This document shows, piece after piece, positions 18,871-30,730 of a DNA stretch of 64,000 nucleotides. This DNA is from Hyaloperonospora brassicae (Eukaryota; Oomycota; Peronosporomycetes; Peronosporales; Peronosporaceae), in contig CANTFL010000267.1 in NCBI GenBank assembly GCA_947650285.1, positions 62,001-126,000 of the forward strand. The letters run 5' to 3'. Position 1 is the first letter of the stretch. Every line of letters starts with the position of its first letter. Under the pieces are notes generated by a model, which saw nothing but the letters and a program-made list of their open reading frames with translations, had not been told where the DNA came from and did no database searches. A program made the position numbers and the translations under genes.

Positions 18871-20042
18871 ACCTATGTTTTCACCATCCCGCCCTCGCGG
18901 CCAGAGGGAGTCACGTATTCCCTGCCTAAACTTCGCCGGTGGGCGACAGCAATTTTATTGGCGTCTCCGTTGCTAACGATTGGATTGGAATTGGGCGTGG
19001 CGTCAGCCTTATCTCTTCGGCATCTTCCACCGTTTCGTTTCGAATATGACTGGGTCACTGTGTGTCGGGGTTGCGTCGTGGGAGCGCGCAAAAATTTACC
19101 AGTGGACGGAGTGGGTAGGGTGCGATTACGCCAGGGCTCTGACGGGCAGCATTGGTTTTTTTCGAGAGGGCCTACCCGAGCTACACACGGCGTCGGACGG
19201 TGAAAGTCTGAGTTGAACTGCGCACATCAGGCAGCACGGAGAGGTCTTTTCCGCCCACCCACGTCACCATCGCTTTGCGTGGGGAGTACCCCAAACGGTT
19301 CCTAATGGATCTCTACATCGGGCTATTTTGCACCGGGCTTTTTCGCTGCACAAACACCGACTAACTCGTCCTTTACTACCCTTTTTGGAGCGGCTAGATG
19401 CTGTCGTTCGCGAGGATTTGTTGCAACGGGCGGCGGCGCATCAGCTACCATACCAAATTTGAAAGCATGACAACGGCCTCTCCGACTTTCAAGTTTGGAC
19501 GGCGTATTGCGTCGCCACCAAGCATCTTAATTTTCTCTACGCCGGGCGTGCTACCGACACTAGCTGCCGGGTCCTGCCTGCGTGTCACGGGATGCTCGAA
19601 ACGTCGAGGCACGTTTTTGGGATTGCCAAAAGGCGCAAGCGTGCTAAGGAAAATTCCTCAGCCATTAGTCTAGCGCTTCTGTGTCGAGTACAGTTGTGCG
19701 AATCGTCAGGCTCCGGCGATCCAGGTGCTTCAGCGGTCTCGGTTGCTCGAGCGGTTTCAAGAAGATGCCGCAGCGGGTGAATTGGTGTGGCGACGGATTT
19801 GGTTTTTGATGTGTTCCATTTGCATTACGCACTTATGGAGCGAGCGCAACGCTGCAGTGTTTAGGGGCGTGCAGTCTATGACGGCTCAAAGTGTCGTCCG
19901 TTTCTGGACTTTGGGCGTCCGTCAATTAGCGGCCTTGGCTATGCGTGAACATAGAGGGGCGGCGACAGTGCTTCAAGGGGCTAGATTACATGCTTCCTTT
20001 AAACTTTTACTCTTGAGGCTAGCGGGGTTTCGCTACCACTAG
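18871..20042 (+). pseudogene. LINE ORF2 C-terminal zinc-knuckle region, second part
   Basis: Continuation of the LINE on the far side of the Gypsy insertion. Around 19550-19640 the frame contains SCRVLPACHGMLETSRHVF, matching the cysteine/histidine knuckle near the C-terminus of many LINE polyproteins. The last open frame (19725-20042, 105 codons) contains HLWSERNAAVFRG, the W-x-x-RN-x-x-x-F block that typically follows. Several frame changes between 18880 and 19780 make it a pseudogene. The stop at 20040-20042 probably marks the end of ORF2, followed by a short 3' end containing a TC microsatellite near 20141-20152. Confidence 0.7.
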
Positions 20043-20151
20043 AGGGGTGCCATCCACCACTTCGCGACCGGCGCTGTATTCTCGGCTTAGAAGATTTCGG
20101 ACTTCTAGCGCTTATCACACGTGTAATAGATAGTCATGAATCTCTCTCTCT

Positions 20152-20453
20152 CTATCTTACCACAACCCTCGGACTACTGGTGTATTTGATGCAACGTGTT
20201 AGTGTGTTCACCGGATGGGACGTTCTCATATGACCACCTGTTTGAATCAACGTCAGATGCTGTCGCAAAATCTCGACTGCGCGCCTATCCCTCAAAACTT
20301 TGCACACTGTCGACAAATAGAGCAGACTGACAGGTCGGCTCGTATGACCAGCCCGTAACCAATCCATTGAGCGCCAAATCGATTTACCCATGTAGGTAGA
20401 GTCTGTGTGCGTGCGGCAGTATATCTTATCGTACTATCGACAATTTGTATTGG
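20152..20453. repeat. Direct repeat R, copy 1
   Basis: 302 bp, about 98% identical to 20812-21113, in the same orientation 660 bp apart. It lies just after the LINE 3' end. Both copies hold the same minus-strand ORF of about 95 codons including upstream in-frame codons (MGKSIWRSMDWLRAG...), but I see no domain in it and the duplication of the DNA explains its presence twice. The ends lack a clear TG/CA LTR signature. Confidence 0.9.
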
Positions 20454-20811
20454 CATCATATTCTGTATCATGATTACGCAGAACGAGTCACTCGTGGCGT
20501 GTCGGCTCGCGCGTGTGTGTCGCTCAACCTATCAAACCTTGCATCTGTTAAAGTAGAGCACGCGCTAGTGTCTGCCACCTACTCATCCAGACTTATGTTC
20601 ACTAAGGTACGCCGATGCCCCTCAGCACGTACCAACGCTCTGTTGTCGACGATCGCACGTGAGCTCGCATGCGATCGAACGTTTCTTGTGTAAACAACTG
20701 TTCGCATTGAAGCCCAACCCTTTCGCGAAATCGCGACGACGCGTCTGGCTGGTCATCTAGAGATAGCAGCTGTGCGTCATGTAAGAGCAGACTGGACGAT
20801 GCGCTGCAGAG
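20454..20811. repeat. Unique segment U between the R repeats
   Basis: 358 bp between the R copies. About 20505-20760 recurs at 54284-54560, where it is again followed by R sequence, so U and R travel together. It contains a predicted ORF (20445-20693), and a second ORF in the 54-kb copy ends identically (DRTFLV). The shared sequence is DNA-level repetition. It may be a miniature LTR-type element (R-U-R) or a tandem duplication of one U-R unit. Confidence 0.75.
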
Positions 20812-21113
20812 CTATCTTACCACAACCCTCGGACTGCTGGTGTATTTGATGCAACGTGTTAGTGTGTTCACCGGATGGGACGTTCTCATATGACCACCTG
20901 TTTGAATCAACGTCAGATGCTGTCGCAAAATCTCGACTGCGCGCCTATACCTCAAAATTTTGCACACTGTCGACAAATAGAGCAGACTGACAGGTCGGCT
21001 CGTATGACCAGCTCGTAACCAATCCATTGAGCGCCAAATCGATTTACCCATGTAGGTAGAGTCTGTGTGCGTGCGGCAGTATATCTTATCGTACTATCGA
21101 CAGTTTGTATTGG
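20812..21113. repeat. Direct repeat R, copy 2
   Basis: Partner of 20152-20453 with about five or six differences. It ends 127 bp before the cysteine-rich ORF, so it forms part of that gene's upstream region. Confidence 0.9.
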
Positions 21114-21240
21114 TGCTACACCCTGTCACAATATTTCGATTGCGCGTCGTACCCTCTTCTCTTTACCGACATTCACCTCAACTGCCATTCTGTCTTTTGC
21201 GCCTCGCCTCGCAGCCTAAATCATCGAAATCATTCGCAGC

Positions 21241-21570
21241 ATGAACGTTCCAGCTATACTTGCTAGTGTGGCCTCCGCTGTCATTTCCGTTACCGCCGAT
21301 GCGCCTCCATGTAAAGCGACCGAGAGATGTGTACAAGTTGGCGACCTCTGGCGATTTAGCTTCGCTAGTACATGCAACGGGATCCCAAACAACTGGCTGT
21401 GCTGTCAATACCACTGCTATCAAATGGGCTGCGATCGCATTGCCCCGAATTGTGGGGGCCTTGCTCCCTTATTGATCGACCCTATTACGGATGGGTGTAC
21501 AAAGAGTCAATCTACCAAACGGGGCATCCGTACTTGCTGCGAGTCCGCATGCAAAGACTTAGGGAACTGA
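21241..21570 (+). CDS. Small secreted cysteine-rich protein (candidate effector or apoplastic protein)
   Basis: Intact 109-codon ORF with no transposon similarity. The first 20 or so residues (MNVPAILASVASAVISVTAD) look like a cleavable signal peptide: short N-region, hydrophobic alanine/valine core, small residues before the cut. The mature part of about 88 residues holds 12 cysteines, an even number with two CC pairs, suggesting a disulfide-rich extracellular fold; otherwise it is polar. Oomycetes secrete many such proteins into host tissue, but I recognise no named family and no RXLR or LFLAK motif. The upstream stretch to 21114 is pyrimidine-rich with a CCATTCTG block near 21182 that may be an initiator. 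A cysteine-rich frame continues after the stop (LMATDCSPKGLCICV..., to 21722), so the gene may be longer with a frameshift or intron. Confidence 0.55.
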   Translation: MNVPAILASVASAVISVTADAPPCKATERCVQVGDLWRFSFASTCNGIPNNWLCCQYHCYQMGCDRIAPNCGGLAPLLIDPITDGCTKSQSTKRGIRTCCESACKDLGN

Positions 21571-21722
21571 TGGCGACTGACTGCTCGCCGAAGGGGCTCT
21601 GTATCTGCGTCCTACACACGGAAACTGTAACGAACTGCAACTGTGGAGTCGGTTACTTTGCTACCGCGCGATACCGAGATCGGTCGTCGGCGAGTAGAGT
21701 AGGGATGAATAATCGAATTTGA
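21571..21722 (+). pseudogene. Possible frameshifted extension of the cysteine-rich gene
   Basis: In the third frame, directly after the 21570 stop, the sequence reads ATDCSPKGLCICV and NCNCGVGYF before a stop at 21722. Five cysteines in about 25 residues continue the character of the upstream ORF. Either a single-base indel split a longer gene, or an intron or alternative 3' end exists, or it is chance. Long non-coding sequence follows. Confidence 0.3.
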
Positions 21723-24480
21723 AAACTCGGCACATGCCTTCCAAACGTCTCGTGTGTTCTTGCTTTTATGTCTCTTGTGCCGCTCATAATTTGGCTTTGT
21801 GCCACTCACATTCAAGATATTTAGTCTAGAGGCCTTGCCTACTTGTAGCCGGAGAAGGTTTTGTTGTTGTTTAGGTAGTACGAATCACTCAACCTTGTTC
21901 GAACCTGGATAAAGATCCGTAGACCATTGGTATGTTGTTCAAACCAATTCTTGGCATACATAATCGTTAGGCTTGAGGCATGTATGCAGAACTTAAACAT
22001 GTACATTTATTCGACATTTTTGTCCGAACTGCAATGGTGTACCGATTCAGCCACATTTGATATCGCATCGAGCAGACGGTTGCTTCTCCATTGACATTAA
22101 AATTTGATAGCATGCACATACCTTCAATCTTGACTCGCACAATCTGCGACACGCATGCAAAACTTAGCGAATCAATGCCTGACAAATGTGATGGCATTGT
22201 AGCGGCTACGTACCACAAAACGATGATGTGAGTGAATCAGATGCTTCTATCGATGACACACATCCCAACACACTTCAAAGACCTGACAAGTAAGAAGGCG
22301 ACAGTATACTTTCGCAAGAAATCAACACGAACAATCGGGTATAGCCTACACATGCTGTCAAGGCAACACCTCGAATGGCACGTCCGTGGCTTGGGGAAAC
22401 AATATAGGGGGTGCTGCGTCAATCATACGTATGACTACCGAAAAGTTACGCTACAATTGCGGCTGCTTTGTTCGGTACGCCGTTCATGCGATATAATGGC
22501 AGTACTTCTCTTTGCTCGACAATTTCAAATGCATCCAGATAAATCGAGCATCGACTGTCGCAGGATAATGCTGGATCCGCCAAGTACGCTTACCATGATC
22601 GGTGTTTACCGTTTGGACTTGTCGATAAGGCATGGATGAGTTATCGAAATGTAGGACAGGCTGCGCTATCGAAGTAATGTGCACAGTGACTAAAGGGAGC
22701 TGAAATCTCCATGATCAGCTCTTTTTTGTCTTCTGGATGCAAAGCCATTTTATCGGCAATCTCAAGAAGGAAATACAGCGACCAACAGTCGAGTTATTCA
22801 CCAAGAAGCCATAACCTTTCATTTGTATTGACCCCCTCCACCGCTGCTACATAGACGCGTTTTCTGAGTCGATCATCAAATAAGTGCTGGAACGTCTGGC
22901 TGAGAAGTCTCATTCGGGCGCCAGACGTCAGTACTGCGCGTCGGTGCGATGCTTGCCACTAAGCGTAGTTTGAGTATCTCAAGCTGCACAGCATCATTTC
23001 TCGAAGCACGTTTAGCTGTCGTATCACATGTATGCAGTATTCGCGGAGGAAAGACACATCTTGACATCTGAGATAACTAACATCACGATTTTAAATTCAA
23101 ACGTCGTAGCTGCAAAAGGGAGTGACTGATTCAATGTTTATATTTTTACCCCACACTAGAATGGGGTAACGAAGTAATTTGCCTTTAATGAGTCGCTTTC
23201 GATACGTTAAAAATGACATGCCAACGCTCGCAGTGAGGCATGTGGCAATATCTTGTGTTAGCGTGTTTGATAAAGTCGATCGACAAAGAAAAGCCATTTG
23301 CCAGTTCGTCTTCTGATCAACGCGGCGACGACTCGTTACTTAGAGTACCTCACTGCCAAAATGCACAGATGAAAACAAGCGACCACCTATAATCGCCGCG
23401 GTCACTAAGATCTCATCGAGTCTCGAATAGCGGCAAAATAGAAACGCGGTTGAAGAAAAATACTAGCCGCATGTGTTGGGACTCCAGCTGTCCTGCTTAA
23501 CTTCACACACGGTGGTCAAACGCCGTTTCTCTGCTTCAAAATACTGGCTAAGCGTATCAGCATGGCAGGTGTATTCCAAATAAATAACTTCAAAGACACG
23601 AAACGTGCAGAGTCGGCGGCTCGAAACACCTAAGCCACAGCGACCTGGAGACTAGCGTACTGAAAACTTGATAGCGTAAATTATTGCGCTGCTCGCGATA
23701 GAGTCTCATCTACGCCAGTGGCGAATCGACTCGTCCCGTTTGGGTCAGGCAGTACAGCAGTGCGTCACTGAGACCAAAACCTTTTTAACCTTACCTTAGA
23801 AATATTCATATACGTATCACGAGTTCTCTGGAGGATGTGGACTGTGCGCCACGGGGAATGTCAGTGCAGGTGACATCGGTTTCACGTCGATGGACACAGC
23901 ACTGCCTGAAACAGCCGTATACATAGTAACGGATCATCGATAGAACGATCCCTTCGTGAGAACCGCAGTGCGAGTGCAATCTATCCGCAATAGGGACGTT
24001 CAGACCGTGTATATTACTGCAAAGATGACGAAAAATGTTTGCGCTCCGCGTGTGATTTATTACGGCGCTAACAATCAGGCTGACATTTGTCCGATTGGAC
24101 ACGTTTTAGATTCTTTCTGAAATTTGCTATAATAAGCTGTACACTACCGACGCTGTCAAAATACGCCGTTGAGTTTCTCCAGCGTCTACTTCTAATTACG
24201 ACTTTGTTTACCGCGTGCCTTCGAAAGTTTAAGCATTTAATTTCAGCTATCCAGGTCATCTTCATCTTTTTCACCTAATGCGCAAGAGCGTTGCACTTGT
24301 CGGCATCATATTTGAAGCCGCGTTGATCGCTCGCTATTGAAGCCTTCCCTGATTCCGGACACCTGCAAGCCTTTTTCTCAAAATGCGTATGGAGGCGCCC
24401 TGGAATTGGTGATTTCTGTATATTGTGACCAATCAGGTGCTTGCTAAACGATTGCACGATTATGAAAAAGCACGACGTGT
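21723..24480. other. No recognisable gene
   Basis: Only short ORFs with no domain I can name. The longest is 22232-22639 (+, 135 codons), overlapped by equally open frames on the other strand. Frequent stops and mixed base use suggest decayed repeat DNA. No tRNA, LTR or TIR signature was seen. Confidence 0.5.
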
Positions 24481-25200
24481 AGGTGGTGGTGGATGAGGTG
24501 AACCCATTTCATAAAATTAAAAATAAATTAGGTCGATAAAATTGTTTTATTAATTTGGCAAACGAATAGTTCAATTCCCAATTTTAAATCATTTGTAAAT
24601 TTTATTTAATAATGTAGATAAAATGAAAAAAATACATACAGAGTGAACCTAACAAATGCCAAATATCAAGATGTAAACAACAAAATTGTTCCTGATTATT
24701 AAAAAAATACTAAGAAAATAAATAAAAATATCCCGCGCCCTCGTATTTTGAAGTAATTGCGTAAATGATATACATAACACATATACATACAATACCAAGT
24801 TACAATATCAGGGCAAAAAAAATCGATCACGTTGTTTTTTAATCACCTGACAAAAAATTTCGGCCAATTCAGCTAAGGCGTCATCGCTGGTTCCATTCCT
24901 AAGATATGCCTGTATACGAAGAAGTCTGCAAACATTGAAGTCGTCAATAAGAGCTTAACTGAACGAATACATTTACCGGGATTTATTGAGATGATCATGC
25001 ATTTAACAGGAACCAACATGATAGGCTGGAAGGAGAATGCAATTATACAATCACAACAACCTTAACAGATATCGCAGCACCTACCAGAACAGCAGCAGCA
25101 GCAATAGCAGTAGCAGTAGCAGTAACACCAGTAGCAGCAACAACATCAACAATAGAAATGGAAACACAATATACTAAAAACACAAAGAATAATGAATTAA
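24480..25200. other. AT-rich stretch with trinucleotide microsatellite
   Basis: 24480-24840 is very AT-rich and has no ORF. 25085-25160 is a degenerate AGC/AGT/AAC trinucleotide repeat (runs of AGCAGCAGC and AGTAGCAGT). Nothing else was recognised. Confidence 0.7.
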
Positions 25201-25220
25201 CATTATTAGCACTGACTGAC

Positions 25221-25415
25221 GGAGTTTACGGCCCTGATCGATAAGCGTTTACGTCCTCATACCTCGCGTCTGCGCCTGCAACTGGTGCCTGCAAGTGCAG
25301 GACGCCCGCGGCAGAATCCTCTTCATGGCTTCCCAAACAGCGCAAGATTGGGAAACGGCCGTAAACGGAATAACTATACTATATAAGGCCATGTGTGACT
25401 TGATGTATGTCACAT
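25221..25415. repeat. Hairpin-rich GC island, possibly an LTR fragment
   Basis: A GC-rich island in AT-rich surroundings with nested inverted repeats: GTTTACGGCC at 25224-25233 pairs with GGCCGTAAAC at 25357-25366; a TTCCCA/TGGGAA stem lies inside near 25330-25354; TGTGAC/GTCACA lies near 25393-25413. A TATATAAGG box at 25379-25387 follows. This resembles the promoter end of an LTR, but I found no partner copy. Confidence 0.35.
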
Positions 25416-26623
25416 TAACTTAAGTGTACTAGGAATAAGACATTTTTCAATTTCGAAATATCAGGAGCTTTATCTTCGTGATTACATAAAGCCTTTTTTT
25501 TCTATATAAAAATCACCATGTAAAGTCATTTAAGTATCGGTTGATATTTACATCCTTTTAGTGTCATACAATGCTCTACGAATTTTTAAAAGTTTTAGAA
25601 AACCAACTAAGTCTGCATTATTCTGACCGGGTAATGTATTAGTGCAAGAATACAAGCCAAATGCTTCTGTAAGCATTTCTTTCGCAACCAGCCTGCCTGC
25701 GACGTTGATCGTTATTCTACGCTTAAAGTGCGTGTGTAACGGCTTTGGAGGATAAATAAGGATCATAATCTGTACTGTGGCGACCCCATCTGGGCGGCAA
25801 ACAAGCCAGATTGCTTTGCCGAATTTGCTTTACTAACCCAGCTGGATAAGCACCGAGACGCTTGTAAAGGTAAATGAATGAGAGATGGTATAGTCCGGTA
25901 CCCCGGAATATCTCAATTGCATTGCTGCAGCTCCAATGATGCCTCTGCGGTTTGTATAGCATGCAAAACCAATCACAGTCTGTTAATACTACACCGGGTC
26001 CGCGTTATATACATTTAGAGCTGTAAACGCTAGCGGACAATTATTTAAAAGACTTGAACAAGGCCACGTCAAGTGGCTGAAAGATTTGCGCTGCGCTTTC
26101 TTGCAAGGCGATGATCACGATTATGTGTTCGCAGTAGAAAATCACCGACTTAAAAATGACATGTATTATTATTAGGAAGAATATGATAATAAATGGTTTC
26201 GTAGAACTTAAAATATTTACATGTATATAAGAGTGTCCAAGGTCTTAATGACTCGCTTAAAATCGCCTGAGCTTCCAACACGATCGAGAAAATCTCAAAC
26301 CATTCCACAAGGATCTTTGCATAACTTAATCTGTTTTTCATACTTCTGACACGCGCTCCGTTGATTGAGAGCGCTAAAAACTTTATCTTGAGTAGGAGAA
26401 CTCCGAATTAAATGACGAAGGGAGGGACAGCTATCATAGAAGCACTAACGGACGCCGACTTTGACAAGTGTTTTATAAGCTTGATCCCTCACCTCCACAT
26501 GTTATAAGAGCATTTGGTGGGGATCCCGGTGCGGTTTATAAGCTTCGGCATGATTGAAAGTCATCCATGTGAATCACTCGCGACGAGTCGGGTTTATCTC
26601 AATAAGCAGCTTGTCTATCGTAT
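25416..26623. other. Decayed DNA, no confident gene
   Basis: Short ORFs only (for example 25548-25766 and 25723-25962, minus). Near 26090 the plus strand reads LRCAFLQGDDHDY, faintly like the Copia RT block around AFLxGxLxE, but too little is preserved to call it. Confidence 0.4.
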
Positions 26624-26857
26624 TTATACCAGTTCGATTGACGGTTTCCCCGCTTCCTTTCTCACTCTCCAGATGCTCTGCGCAGTGCGTGGTTCGAGCA
26701 CAGGGTGACGGCTAAGAAATAGCGAGTACCATGTCAATGTCGATTTCGTCGGCCGGCTAGCTCTAATGCGCTTCCGCAGCGAATTGTAGATCATGGCGGC
26801 ACGCTTTAAAAATATCTCTGCGGAAAACAAGTTGTGCCTCGATCTACACGACAACAA
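26624..26857 (-). pseudogene. Scrap of a pogo/jerky-type transposase N-terminus
   Basis: A 77-codon minus-strand frame reads NSLRKRIRASRPTKSTLTWY and SRHPVLEPRTAQSIWRVRKE. This matches the helix-turn-helix (CENP-B-like) DNA-binding region of pogo-family transposases, where a Phe/Arg-His-Pro segment is followed by an L-x-x-R-x-AQ motif. No catalytic domain could be followed downstream, so it is a fragment. Confidence 0.45.
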
Positions 26858-29800
26858 TCCATTTCACTAGATGGCCTTCTAGATATGCTGGTAAATATGT
26901 CATTGTAACGCGCCGCATCCCATTAATCTAGTTCTCGCTTTGCTGATTCTTCGTCTTCTTATGCAACGTACGGATCGGATCATGCGACTTTCGCGCGACC
27001 ATGGCGTAACATTCAGTTTTGCGCTTCCTGTCAAGAACATCAAATATATTTTGCTTTATGGAGTTCCCGCAGCGATCTAACATCTGTTTTCTTTTTCTCT
27101 TTTGTTTTATATAACACAAATCTCACTTTGACCAACAATCCATTTCTAAAACGACAAAATAATTTCTTCTGCAGCGACTTGTGTTTAATCCGGTTTAACT
27201 TCAAAAGTTGATAATAATGCTGAGGCTCGAGAGAATCAGGTTATGTTAAGTACTAATCAGCATCTTGCACGAAAGTGATATCGTGCACAAACCGGGTAGA
27301 CATCCTTTGACAATATTCTCCAGCATTTACCTTGGAAAATCTTGCGCTCAGATAATATTACCTTTGAAGGTTTTATCAGCACCACCACCTTCTCGTTAGA
27401 TACACTTTAATAAATCAATCATCTTACCATAAATTACCACTAGACACACGTGATAAGTGGTAAGCAAGTCAATTGATGTTTGCAATCAGTTACTATAGCG
27501 AAGACAATTATAAAATTAGCAATGAAATATTTGACCCAACTAAATACAGATTAACTTTCACCTTGTTCTAATTGGAACCAACGGTGATATAATATATCGG
27601 CATATATCGTAAACGTGAGATTGCGTGGCAGCGGCTAACGCTTTTTAAAGCAGGCAGATCTTTAACTGCCGGTACAAGCGGAGAATGTCCGCTTTGGCTG
27701 GTAGCGCTTCGTGGTCTGTCAATTAACCGCCTACTTTCCATTCAGCCCAAACTTTTGTATAAAAACGAGGGTGGCGTTCACGCCACGCCTGAACAATTTG
27801 CCAATTGAGCTGACATCGAATGCGATGTGACTGACGCAATAACTCAACAATCGGCAAGTCTGCATTCTGTACATGCGGTTTGATGTGAAAGGGTACGAGC
27901 AACGTGCCGAAATTAGTCAGCTTGTCCAGCTTAAACTTGATATGTAGAGATATGGTACCCTCAGTTTAACAGCATGTTTCTTTTCAGTCTGAGCTATTAT
28001 GAGAACAGGGCACTCAGCCATTCGAATTGTCACACAGCAGCAATCCTAAATCGTTGATACCAAGTCGACGCGCATGCGTCAATTATAAAGCTTATAAAAC
28101 GACTTATAGATAAAGAAAGACAGGGCCTTTTCGCGGTGGAGGCAGTGCATAAATTTGGACGACAAAGGTCTCTTCAAATGATCGATAAAGCGACGAATGG
28201 CTAACTCGTTCCTTCAAATCCACTTGGTATGCCAATATAATTTTTTCCTTAGGAATTAAGTATTTCGAACCAATGCAATTGGTTCAATAAAATCCATTTA
28301 AAACACTGGTAAAAAAGTGTAGATTACCACGAGATGATTTCAAATCCGTTGTTTAAGCTTCTAATATTATGGTAGACTAAGCGTGGCGTGCGAATTTACT
28401 GACAGCGCATTAGCCGCCTTGGGAGTGGACCGCAGCCAACCTGGTGATAAAAACATGTGTTCAAAATGGTCTAGAGGATGGTCTCATTAAAATCCATGTG
28501 TTTCGCCTAGTGCTTTAGTCGAGAGGGTATAATTGTCAGTGGCACAACAGAAACTAGCTATCTTGAGACAACTTAGAGTCGGTAGAATCCCCAAAACTCC
28601 CTCGATGCCTATAGCTGGTGGAGGCAGAATCCCAATGATTCATCTTACGCTAATAGCAAAGGAACTCGTTGTTAGTATATCAACGATTGCAGAAATTTAA
28701 TCGGTCCCAATACATGAACTACTATTACAAATGTATTACTCGAATCCATTGTTACCAACAAAAAATTCAACGATTGTCGGTCGGCTATGAAGGGACCAGA
28801 TATCGTCTTCGAAGCTGCTGCGAAACCACACTAACGTAGCGAACAGTTTACAACGGTCAAGGCCAGCTGGAATGGAACAACTTACTGATTAATTACCTTC
28901 AAGCAAATTTGTTGACCTCCTAACGAAGCCTTTTCTTATCTTAAAGTCGCCGTATATTACTTTTCCTGTTGAATATCTATTCCTCATTACATTTTACTTC
29001 ATCGCGGTGTAGGCCATGTTATACTTACCGTTGTAAACCGGGACGTCAAATTTTGACTTTCCACGAAAATCCCGGAATGATATTGACTCATGTTTGTTTG
29101 GAGCTACCCCCGAAAAGCAAGAATACAGATCTTTGTACAAGGTGCGCAACAAAAATTTCAGATACGTGCGGAAAAGATCCTTTGTACTATCAGATGAAAT
29201 TCTAAATCATAGTGTTAAAGTAATGGATTTGAGTGACGAAGTTGTTGTATTCTTGGTCTACCACAGCTCAATCTGTACTATACGTGGATAACTGAGATCA
29301 TGAATCTAAAGAGATACCTCTTATGGAAAATTTACATGCGTAACGATGCTTTATTACTGATACGGTCGCCTGAATCGTAGTTGACCTTTAGCTAATACAC
29401 ACAAGATCTCAGTTAGTGGACCACTTCACTATGCAGAAAAATACAACATAATTTGATTAACCACGGGCATCTACAATATATCTGCACTATATATGATAGA
29501 ATTGGAGGAGACATGGACTCATGAGTCGCGGTCAGCATATGATACAAAAACTATCAGTTGTCCAGAAGCGGGGCCTAGTATATCTCAGGTCAACTGAAGA
29601 GTCTACCATCAGATATACTTGCGCGGTTGCTGCGCCCTATCTTGAGACGGTTGATAAAATAAGGCCTCGTGTACGTGGAATACAAATTCCTTATGCAAAT
29701 CAAAAAAGGGAAAAAGGGCCTTGCTCTTTAAGTAAAGATAATTATATCACGACTAAACTAAATCATTCCATGTATTATATATTGACGGGTCAGCGTTGGC

Positions 29801-30569
29801 GCTAATAAATTGATCTGATGAAGACCTTAAGATTCAATTTGATATAACTTTACTAATAAAGCTCAAACGAAAACGGCCTTTAAGAGATCTGAGAAGTGGC
29901 AAAGCTATGAGATCAATGTCACGTTGCAGAGAATACGTAAGTTGCTGATATTTTCGGTCGACGCTGTTTAAATGATCTTAAACTTTTTATGATAATCTCA
30001 TCGATTAACGAAAGTGGCCCCCGATGATTTAGCTCGGATTAAGCATTAGTTGTCTGAATCCTAAGAGTCCTCTGGCGCAAATAAATCGACAAGGTGCAAT
30101 TATATCCTCAATTGATTTTTTATAAATGTTCCGTAAGTGTTGCTTTAGTATATAGCCCTTCTAAACGAAATAAATTAGACCATGCCTATAAAATTGAACG
30201 TATGCATTTTCAATATATGTGCCGTGGTGATTGCTTCGACGAAATGCCCTCGAGATAAAATATATTAAGATACTTGTATAGAGGACTGGATCATGAAGAA
30301 TTAGTACGCGTTTACCCCTCTATCAGAACTACAAGCTCTATGCCGAGTGCTCACCAGCAATTTTTTGCTGAAATCGCCCTTATCGATCTTCTACCTTCCC
30401 TTCGTGAAAATACGCATTCGTTTACCCAGACGTTGTAAAGGTACAGCCTTTAATGCTTATACAGGAGGAAGGACTTCATGATGTATATTTTGGCAAAGTG
30501 TACCATATATTTGTCCGTGGAAAGGAGACTAGTGACTTCTATAAGATAATTATACGAAAATAAGGGATC

Positions 30570-30730
30570 GTCGAGAAAGTATCGTACGCTCCAGTGGTAT
30601 ACTCCATTACTCGACAGTGATGCCACAAGGGCTATGAAACGACCCTGACACATTTTATGGATCTATTACGAAGCGGTTCGGTTTAAAGCATGATATCGCA
30701 TCATTCTACATCGATGATGTGCTCGCTTAA
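30570..30730 (+). pseudogene. Relic C reverse transcriptase fragment
   Basis: One frame reads APSGILHYSTVMPQGL, then NDPDTFYGSI, then ASFYIDDVLA. This aligns with element A's SGMLWEWLVMPQGLSNAP and SYFDDVFVHS, including the Y-x-DD catalytic motif. An in-frame stop interrupts it after MPQGL. Confidence 0.7.

Larger units (their letters stand above)
1..20042 (+). mobile_element. Degraded LINE (non-LTR retrotransposon), split by a nested LTR element
   Basis: Pieces of a plus-strand LINE lie in the expected order: possible ORF1 region, endonuclease (about 1960-2500), linker, reverse transcriptase (3660-4559), C-terminal region (4573-5436) and, beyond a 13.4-kb nested Gypsy element, the terminal zinc-knuckle region (18871-20042). 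The join is supported by the short duplication at the Gypsy borders (ACCTG at 5432-5436, ACCTA at 18871-18875) and by LINE protein character continuing on the far side. Many stops and frameshifts show it is long dead. The 5' end lies at or beyond the window start and is not defined; the 3' end is between 20042 and the repeat at 20152. Confidence 0.8.

Noticed and set aside
20152..20391. Duplicated minus-strand ORF (79 codons from its ATG) as a paralogous gene pair with 20812-21051
   Set aside because: The whole 302-bp DNA repeat is about 98% identical, so the ORF is duplicated passively. No conserved domain was found.
22232..22639. 135-codon plus-strand ORF as a gene
   Set aside because: No signal peptide, motif or coding-like composition, and opposite-strand frames over the same DNA are equally open.
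25085..25160. Trinucleotide repeat as a CRISPR-like or regulatory array
   Set aside because: It is a simple degenerate microsatellite with no spacer structure.
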